This document shows, one piece after another, positions 56,430 to 64,000 of a DNA stretch of 64,000 nucleotides. Position numbers and translations under genes: made by a program. The stretch covers positions 40,259,512-40,323,511 of the forward strand of contig OZ020306.1 of assembly GCA_963971305.1 (NCBI GenBank). Reading direction: 5' to 3'. Each line of letters starts with the position of its first letter. Position 1 is the first letter of the stretch. The notes below the pieces were generated by a model that was not told where the DNA came from, ran no database searches, and saw only the letters and a program-made list of their open reading frames with translations. This DNA is from Arcuatula senhousia. Its lineage: Eukaryota > Mollusca > Bivalvia > Mytilida > Mytilidae.

Positions 56430-56680
56430 AGGAAAAATTGATGATCGGGATGGTCCTCACTTTCGAAAGAATTTGTTGGTTTAACCAGGTTTACGGCACT
56501 AAACATCCCTCTTCCTTTCTGATTGAAGTCCACAACAACACAATTGCGAGAAACAAAACGAATATTGAGATGATTAGCTGAGTACAACGACAAAAACAAA
56601 AGTTATCAAAACAATCAATAGCAATTTCGTCTAACAAAATTTTGAATTTGTCAACCAGTTGCTGATGATGATTATAAAGG
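56430..56680 (-). mobile_element. Diverged Penelope-like 3' UTR
   Basis: Minus-strand similarity to 57700-57960 (blocks around GGTTTAACCAGGTTT and the GAGATGATTAGCTGAGTAC phrase). Short and eroded. Confidence 0.5.
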
Positions 56681-57642
56681 GTGAATCCAAAAAAAAATGA
56701 AGCCTTTTAAATAATCAGTCATATTTTATCTCCAAGTTGCAATAAAATGACGTAGGCCAAAATGATTGTTGCAAAATTGACTTAATTTTTGCCAAATTGG
56801 TTGGATTATAACAAATTATAATGAAATGGTGCTTAAAAAACACCCCAAACATGTAAGGAGTGTGACGCCTTTTGCGTGACATTTAAAAAAAATGTTTTTT
56901 CAATTTTTTTTTCATAATGCAGCAAGGTTATGAATAATAACATCACTGGGATCTATGGTATATTGGCATCATTTTTCAGTATCTTGATGTATTGTAAGTA
57001 GAAACAATGTCCCATAGAGAAATTAATTGTCCAGGTACTACATGAAAATTTTAGGTAAGAGAAAATGGGAATTCCAAAATAAGACAGCTACTAACAGAGA
57101 TCCAAAAGAAATAAAGTCTCCAACTTTACTGCAGTGAATACATAAATATATACCCTGCCTGTATGGACATAAGTTACATCATCTGTATGCATAGGCCATA
57201 AATTATCTTAATTCTAAGAGAGGTTCCATCAAATGTAAGGAGTGTGACAATTGACTTTAAGCTTCAAATATTTTTACAGGATGGTTTTCAATTTTATATT
57301 TTTTTTTAATTTTGATACTCCCAGTAGTTCTTATAATAGGGAAAAGAGAAAAAAATATACAAAACTTTGTTGACTTTCATCAAATTTTAGTTCTAGGACC
57401 ACTATAGTGATGTAAGGAGTGTGGCACCTTAATAATGTCATTGATTTAATGGCTTTAATGTTGAATATTACATTTGATAACATAAACATTTTGTGATTAG
57501 AACCCAAGAGTAACATATAGTAACCATTTTTAAGTTTAAAATGATACATACATACATTCTCATGTTCAGGATTTCAAATAATATCTTCAAAAAAAGATTA
57601 ACAATGACTAAAAAGTCCACACCAAATTCCTAAATTGCCATA
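56681..57642. other. Unassigned AT-rich region
   Basis: No gene. The word TGTAAGGAGTGTG recurs near 56850, 57235 and 57412, perhaps an old tandem repeat with a period of a few hundred bases. Confidence 0.45.
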
Positions 57643-59500
57643 AATAAAGGTAATTACAAAACTACCGAACTTGAATGATCAATCTCATAGTCCAGAGAAA
57701 ATGACAAAAACGAATCAGTCATACCGGAGAATTGGTGGATCGCAATGGTCCTGACTTGGTACAGGCATTTCAATCGAAATGGTGGGTTAAACCAGATTTT
57801 ATGGCGCCAAACCTCCCTCTTCCATTGCGATCTTAGGATCCGGTAATGACCATATAACACAACATAGTTGTGAGACACAATAGGGATATTGAGGTGATCA
57901 TCTCAGTACAGCACACCAGTCAAACACTAATTAAAACAATTAACTATCATATCTTTTAACTCAATTTTGAACTTTCGTACTAGTGGCTGATAACGAAGAA
58001 AGAATTTTTTTAGTGATCGTATGAGACGTATTTTCTTATAGCCCTGCTTCAAAAGTCGGTCACGAAGAAACCGGTGTCTGATAAAAAAATCTGTGAAATG
58101 TGTGCAAGCTCTGGCATGTCGAATAAGTTGAGAAATATAAACACTGTAAGCAGGAGAAGTACGTATATTGCTCTGTAGATTAGGAAAATTAATAATTTGA
58201 AAATTAAAATCGTCTCGTTTATCGTAAATTTTTGTACTGAGATGACCACCTGGGTCAAATTCGAGGTGCAAATCCAAGAAAGACGTGAAGCAATTAGATT
58301 CGGTGGATTCTTTAATCTCCAATTCTGGAGGATATATTGAAGGAATCCAACTACCAAATGAAGTGTTATTGACAGAAAGGACATCGTCAATATATCTGAA
58401 TGTAAGATTAAATGACCTTGCCTCTTTCATCTTCTTGTTCTTTACGAGTCCCTGAAGAAATTCAGTCTCGTAAGAGTATAAAAACAAATCGACGAGAAGA
58501 GGAGCACAGTTTGTGCCCATTGGAATGCCGATTTGTTGTTGAAAAATCTCTCCTCCGAAGATGACAAATATGTTGTCAATGAGGAAATCAAGCATACTGC
58601 AAACTTGTTCCAGTGTGTAACAAATTTTATCTTAAAAAGATGTTTTGGAAAAGAATGTAGAATTATAACCCAAAACAACAAAATTCCTTGAGTTTGAAAA
58701 GGCTTTTTCGAGAAGTTTTTTCAGGCGACATTTTAGTTTTTCGTGTGGCAAGGTGATGTATAAAGTTGAAAAATCGAACGTTTTCAAAGAGTGAACCTCA
58801 GAAAATGCTCTAGATTTAAAATGTTCTAACAAATCTTTTGAGTGTTTCAAAATCCACATATGGTTAATTCCACAACGATTATAAATAGTGTCGCAGTATG
58901 CTTGTTGACCTTCTTTGACAGCAGACAAGATTTTAGTTAAATGAACGGACAGCTCTGTAGTTGAACATGATGAAGATCCAGCTATATACCTTTCTTTGTA
59001 CGGATTTTTGTGAAGTTTAGGTATCCAGTACAAATATGGTAACTCTTTATGTTCCTCTTTCATTGGAATATTGAAAGAGGACATAAAAGAGTTATGGTTG
59101 GCTATGATTTCATCTTTGTTAAATGTAGTCCGTGTGTATGTAGCACTAGCGGAAGTATTACCATCAATGCCTAGTTCTTTTATTAGACAATTGTAATAAT
59201 GTGCTTTACATACAAAAACTATATTATTGGAAGCCTTGTCTGCTGGCGTGACAACATACCTGTCATGTAAGGAAGAGAGACAATTGAGAGCTTCACGATC
59301 TCTAAATACAGAAGAAGGCCGGGGGTTCACACAATTGCGAAGTTTGTCTATTCGGCTTCGTACAAGAGATCGGATATTCCTTACCCAGTCCGACAGTGAT
59401 TCATATTCTGGTTCTTGGTCCTTTTCCCTATTTATCCAGGCTCTAGCATAGTCCTCCCTGAACACTATCGAGTCTGCAATCATCATAAGTCGATAAAAAG
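57643..59500 (-). pseudogene. Penelope-like element, longest RT copy in the window
   Basis: Two overlapping frames on the minus strand. The first (59486-58632) has YESLSDWVRNIRSLVRSRID, VVTPADKASNNIVFVCKAHY, ELPYLYWIPKLHKNPYKERY, GSSSCSTTELSVHLTKIL and motif A TFDFSTLYITLPHEKLK. After a frameshift near 58620 the second (58595-57927) has MLDFLIDNIFVIFGGEIF, IGIPMGTNCAPLLVDLFLYS, motif C TFRYIDDVLSVNN with the catalytic Asp pair, SFLDLHLEFDPGG, IYDKRDDFNFQIINFP and a basic C-terminus. The 3' UTR ends at 57643. The RT core is nearly complete, needing only one frame correction, but no GIY-YIG domain follows it. Either the domain is absent, as in some Penelope clades, or the N-terminus holds it and is truncated. 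Confidence 0.85.
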
Positions 59501-59512
59501 TATGTTATAAAG

Positions 59513-59940
59513 GCCCGTGTGGAACATGGGTGGCGAATTAGCCCGACACAGATCCTAACTTAACTAAGGGTAAGTGCTCATCCCTTAGAGCGACCAAAGT
59601 GTGTTTTTTAGGTGGCTTTTTAGGTTGGCCCTAGTCCATTATTGTCCGCTGGGTTCGTATTGTCTAAAATACAGAATGCCTGACAACTGCCCATATAAAA
59701 CCAGCGTGTGATGCAGTGCCATGCTTAATGGAAGTAAAATATCCATGTGTGTGGACCGCCAGGTAGTGTATCACATCAGCTAATTTTTAGTCCATACCCA
59801 CCTCTCCCCTTTTTCCAGTGATCTTTAAAATTTACTGTTGTTTTATGTTTCCAAACCCATGCCTACATTTCCTTTCAACATTTCATGTTCATCGCCCTTA
59901 TATATCCTAGAACAAAGTAGAGCAGTCTGGCGTTAGGGTC
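59513..59940 (+). mobile_element. SINE-like retroposon, diverged
   Basis: Plus orientation: GGTGGCGAATTAGCCCGAC near the start and CATTTCATGTTCATCGCC near the end match the variant A copies with many changes. The (ACTC)n tail is lost. Confidence 0.5.
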
Positions 59941-60389
59941 TATGATTTTATTTTTACTTATTGTGAGTATTATATAAAAAGGGTACATGTAGAACCTAGC
60001 TATATTACCATGCATACTTTTGTATGTATATGTATATATCAAGTAACAAATCGAGGTTCAAAATTGTCTTTATTTATTAGCAAATAAAAAAGTGAATGTC
60101 AGAATTTGTATATACTCACATTAATTAAAAAAAATGTTTCAAACGCCCGTGGTAGAGCGTAAAAAATCCAACTTTAGCACTCTAATACTACAAAAAGTGC
60201 GTCAAACACATACTAGATAGATATATTTTTAATATCGTATTTGTCCGTTACCAACATAATAGCTTAGCAGTTAAGTGCATCGTCACTGCTTTCGACTTTG
60301 CAGTTTCAAGTATCAATTCTGTTTATTAAATATTAGAAATTCTCGGAGCATAATGCATTTTACTTAAAAAGATAAAATGGAATATCTGT
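59941..60389. other. Unassigned AT-rich region
   Basis: Nothing recognised. Confidence 0.45.
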
Positions 60390-60835
60390 AATTTTTATTT
60401 GTCATCGACTAAACCCCAAAAGAATTTTCGACATGATATTCGTCATTTTGGAAGCAATAAAAATAATCAGAAAAATCTTCCGCCATCTTGTGATGCTCGT
60501 AGCTGCCGTTACGAGCAGCCACCAACCGCCAGTGATAGAACTCCATCGTCAGAAGCACTCTGGCAAATGGCATCTAGTCCAATGCAACGTTTATTAGGAA
60601 AATATCTCTTTTTTGCTAACCTGGTTGATGTCGTGATGAAGCAGGAACTGAGCTTCGCGCGACCTCCGGCTTTTAACCCATCTTGTTCTTCATCAAGTAT
60701 GTGGTGTCTTTCAAAATTGTCCACGAAGGAGAGGTATTTGATCAAGACGCTTGCAAGAAATAGACATGAGGGACACACGTCGATATTTGGAGGCCTTTCT
60801 TAATTTACTTGCACGCTGTCGGTCATCTTTTAGTC
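60390..60835 (-). other. Coding-like, GC-richer island, unassigned
   Basis: Base composition is clearly richer in GC than the flanks, with open frames on both strands. On the minus strand ATGGCGGAAGATTTTTC, embedded in CAAGATGGCGG (a YY1-like promoter word), could be a start region, and another frame contains ERHHILDEEQDGLKAGGR. I do not recognise a protein. Candidates are a first exon with promoter, or a transposon relic. Confidence 0.25.
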
Positions 60836-60860
60836 GTCTGGTACTTTTTCATTGGTCGAT

Positions 60861-61205
60861 TGAGTGAGTGAGTTGGTGTTTTATGCCCTTACATCGCAAT
60901 ATAGGTTTTATTAAAGGCGTTGAACGTGAAAAGATGATGAAATAAACATAAAATGATAAGGAGAAACATGGGGTGGGATGGGAAACAAAAGGAACAGGAA
61001 ATGAAGACCATATAAAAAGATTGGAAGTGGTAAGGATCAGACATTTAAGCTATGTGGTGCAATGCTTGGCCGTAACAAAGGGTATTAGTGTTTCTGTATC
61101 ATAGACCTGACAACTTCCGCCCGAGAGAAACCCTATTAAGTCACCTTGGGTACACACTAGGTTGCTTTATTGGCTGATCATTGACTCGAGGTCAAATGAA
61201 TACAA
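60861..61205 (-). mobile_element. SINE-like retroposon, diverged, tail end present
   Basis: Begins on the plus strand with (TGAG)n then TTGGTGTTTTATGCCC, the complement of the variant A tail, and continues with eroded interior blocks to about 61205. The GTCCCGTGCGGGG end is missing. Confidence 0.6.
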
Positions 61206-61964
61206 GATTTAGTTTCAAATGCTATTGAAGTAAAACTATTAATTTAGTTAAATATACTATATAAAACATATATAACATTTCAGTCTGATGATTTTATATT
61301 TGTTACAAAGTGGGAAATTGCAAACTGCAACTTTATTACAAACTGGGTTGGTAACTTTAACGCAGTTTGTAATACTAAATATATTCAAATTGAACGTGAC
61401 ATTAAATAGTTAAGAGAAAAAAATTGTCTTATTTAGGACTTAATGCGTTGACGAAGTGACGATAACATAGAAATTCAAACAAAATAACCTATTTGAATTT
61501 TTCATTACAAAGCGAAACTTTATTACAAACCGGGTTGCCCCATGCGGCCTATCAGTAGTTAAAAAAAATGTGGAAACATGTCGCGACCAAACTTACATCA
61601 TATATTTTCGCTACTTTTCGTTCAAAAACAGTTCTTGTTCTTAAGTTAAATATTTTGCTCTTTCTCTTGTATTTAAATTTATAATTAATCATGGTTCATT
61701 TGAAGGTTATCTTCATGTTAAAATATGATTCATGGTTAGTAAATTTCAAAAAATCCTACAAATGCAAAGAGTGACAGATAAATCGCACCTTTGCACGTTT
61801 TGCTAGATTCGAGGCTAGATCTCCCATTAAATGATATGAATGTCCCGTTTTGATCTATTCCAGTGTTAATCTGGAATGGTGTTCTCGAAGTTTTCCTAAG
61901 AAAAGCCCTCAAAAAGTTAAGTTTCTTAGACAGACTTTAGGAAACAAATAGGAATGACTAAAGA
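61206..61964. other. Unassigned AT-rich region
   Basis: TTATTACAAACTGGGTT-like words occur twice (about 61330 and 61510), perhaps a small repeat. No gene. Confidence 0.4.
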
Positions 61965-62243
61965 AATAATTAGGGGTGTTTTACTTGGTGATCAACAAAT
62001 GGGTCTTACGTGCATGAAGCATGGCACTCTCCACAAACGTTGGCCAATTTTGGTCAGCCGTCAGGGTTTACGTATTAAAGACCTGAGAACAGCCGGGAAC
62101 GAGGGTCCCCCTATTTCACCACCTAGGGTACACACTTCGTCGCTCTATGGGCTAAGCACTGCCCCGATGTCAGAATCCCAATCCCCTTAGTAGCCTCTTA
62201 CGATAAGCTGCTGCGGGCCAATTCGCTCACCGGACCAGATAAT
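61965..62243 (-). mobile_element. SINE-like retroposon, 5' part
   Basis: Blocks GTGCATGAAGCATGGCACTC, CCACCTAGGGTACACACTT and CGATAAGCTGCTGCGGGCC match the part of variant A next to its GTCCCGTGCGGGG end. It has no tail end. With 60861-61205 it could be one element split by insertion, or two copies. Confidence 0.6.
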
Positions 62244-62841
62244 ATGAAGAAAAATAGGAAGAAAATAAAACAATACTTACAGAAGAAAATATATTATATT
62301 TTATATATAACATTTCTTATATAATTTAATTTATTAATATATATCCTTCAAAATCTAATCCTGCCAAAACATTGGTGTTTCTTGCATCGGTATGACATTA
62401 TTCCAGCTATTCGTTTTTTAAATTCTAGAACATATATATGGGTAAAAAACCATTTTGAACGTCAGGTGTCCTACATTTAAGAGAAAAAATACGGGGTATC
62501 CCAAATTGAGAGACGTTTGATAACATAACTTAACGTTAAGAAGCCTCTTAAAACGGTCTTGGGTAAGGTTATACAATGTTTTATGAAAAAAAGATAAATA
62601 ATTATGATATCGTTCAATGATACAAATAAAGGCTATATAAAAAATTAGAGTTAAATTATTACTAAAATATAAGTTTGAAATGACATAATTAAAAAGGATT
62701 TTATATTATAAATATATGTACCAGTATTAGTTTGCTTATTTACGTATATTACGAGTTTTTTTAATTCAGAATTATTTTAAATAAGCTGATAATTTGCGTC
62801 CTTGGGTGAATTTAGGTATCGGAATACACGGAGGGTTTGTT
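62244..62841. other. Unassigned AT-rich region
   Basis: Nothing recognised. Confidence 0.45.
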
Positions 62842-64000
62842 AATTTTTGTAGTTACAATAAACATGTCAGAACGTCTTGAAACTCATCATACCAATTCAA
62901 AAAAATATTTCAAGGACCAAGAACCTGAGCTTGAATCACTGTCGGACTGGGTAAGGACTATCCGATCTCTTGTACGATCCCGAATAGACAAACTTCGCAA
63001 ATGTGTGAACCCCCGGCCTTCTTCTGTATTTAGAGATCGTGAAGCTCTCAATTGTCTCTCTTCCTTACATGACAAGTATGTTGTCACGCCAGCAGACAAA
63101 GCTTACAATAATTTAGTTTTTTGTATGTAAAGCACATTATTTTAATTGTCTAATAAAATAACTAGGCATTGATGGTAATACTTCCGCTAGTGCTACATGT
63201 ACATACAAACGGACTACATTTAACAAAGATGAAATCATAGCCAACCATAGCTCTTTTGTGTCCTCGTTACCATATTTAAACTGGATACCTAAACTTCACA
63301 AAACTCCGTACAAAGAAAGGTATATAGCTGGATTTTCATCATGTTCAACTACAGAGCTGTCCGTTCATTTAACTAAAATCTTGTCAAAATCTTGTCTGCT
63401 GTTAAAGAAGGTCAACAAGCATGCTGCGACACTATTTACAATCGTAGTGGAATCAACCATATGTGGATTTTGAAGAACTCAAAAGATTTGTTAGATCATT
63501 TTAAATCTAGATCATCCTAGGTTCACTCTTTGAAAACGTTCGATTTTTAAACTTTATACACTACCTTGCCACACGAAAAACTAAAATGTAGCCTGAAAAA
63601 ACTACTCAAAAAAGCCTTTACAAACTCAAGGAATTTTGTTGTTTTGGGTCATAACTTTACATTCTTTTCCAAAACATCTTTCAAAGATAAAATTACAACA
63701 AGTTTGCAGTATGCTTGATTTCCTCATTGACATCATATTTGTCACCTTCGGAGGAGAGATTTTTCAACAACAAATCGGCATTCTAATGGGCACAAACTGT
63801 GCTCCTCTCCTCGCCGATTTGTTTTTATTCTTATGAGACTGAATTTCTTCAGGGACTTGCAAAGATCAAGAAGATGAAAGAGGCAAGGTCATTTTATCTT
63901 ACATTCAGATATATTGATGATGTCCTTTCTGTCAAAAACACTTCATTCGGTAGATGGATTCCTTTAATATATACTCCAAAATTGGAGATTGAAGAGACCA
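62842..64000 (+). pseudogene. Penelope-like element, runs off the right edge
   Basis: The plus-strand sister of 57643-59500: ESLSDWVRTIRSLVRSRIDK, VNPRPSSVFRDREALNC, VVTPADKAYNN, LNWIPKLHKTPYKERYIAGF, then a degraded motif A, LDFLIDIIFVTFGGEIFQQQ, MGTNCAPLLADLFLF and RYIDDVLSV (63900-63930), with at least four frame breaks. The 3' end lies beyond the window. Confidence 0.82.

Noticed and set aside
57654..57878. Minus-strand frame starting MSHN, also at 3351-3602
   Set aside because: It is in the 3' UTR of the Penelope-like family. Its presence in two copies reflects recent copying, and the other copies have stops.

Overview
The window looks like nuclear DNA of a marine bivalve, most likely a mytilid mussel. 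It is AT-rich and intron-dominated, with spliced exons. It is packed with decayed Penelope-like retroelements, tRNA-derived SINEs, palindrome-rich TIR elements and the hammerhead-ribozyme repeat (GATGAGTC...GACGAAACGCGCGTC) that I associate with mussel genomes. The species assignment is inference from repeat content.

Host genes. One gene is recognisable on the minus strand, spread over about 28.5 kb. It has an FN3-domain exon (55133-55447), a transmembrane exon (48735-48872), two short cytoplasmic exons (45850-45889 and 43085-43125) and a terminal exon with the stop codon (26890-27022). Phases agree across the first four. At least one small exon before the terminal one was not located, and the 5' part of the gene lies beyond the window. 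The product would be a single-pass receptor with a tyrosine-motif tail (YNEL, YDEL, YENM). A second, partial spliced gene of the DUF7869-like family (31006-31878) sits inside its last large intron.

Layout. 0-10 kb: scattered retroelement 3' ends, a retroposon with target-site duplication, and TIR/MITE elements. 10.8-16.3 kb: a complete Ty3-type LTR retrotransposon on the minus strand with two identical 163-bp LTRs but a broken pol. 16.9-21.8 kb: decayed Penelope-like elements. 22.1-24.6 kb: tandem repeats. 25.4-25.8 kb: a short retrozyme dimer. 26.4-55.4 kb: the receptor gene, whose introns hold most of the remaining repeats, including a 3.5-unit retrozyme tandem array (37383-38622) with four intact hammerhead motifs and a head-to-head pair of Penelope elements (46029-48505). 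55.8-64 kb: degenerate retrozymes, the longest Penelope-like reverse transcriptase copy (57643-59500), more retroposons, and another Penelope copy running off the right edge.

How the parts work together. The most interesting system is the 358-bp tandem array. Each unit carries a minus-strand type I hammerhead with the canonical core, a GUC cleavage site and a two-base-pair stem III, which is the architecture of small metazoan retrozymes (self-cleaving circular RNAs thought to be mobilised by Penelope-type reverse transcriptases). The window contains both the candidate circular-RNA source and many Penelope relics. At two places a retrozyme copy is joined directly to a Penelope 3' tail.
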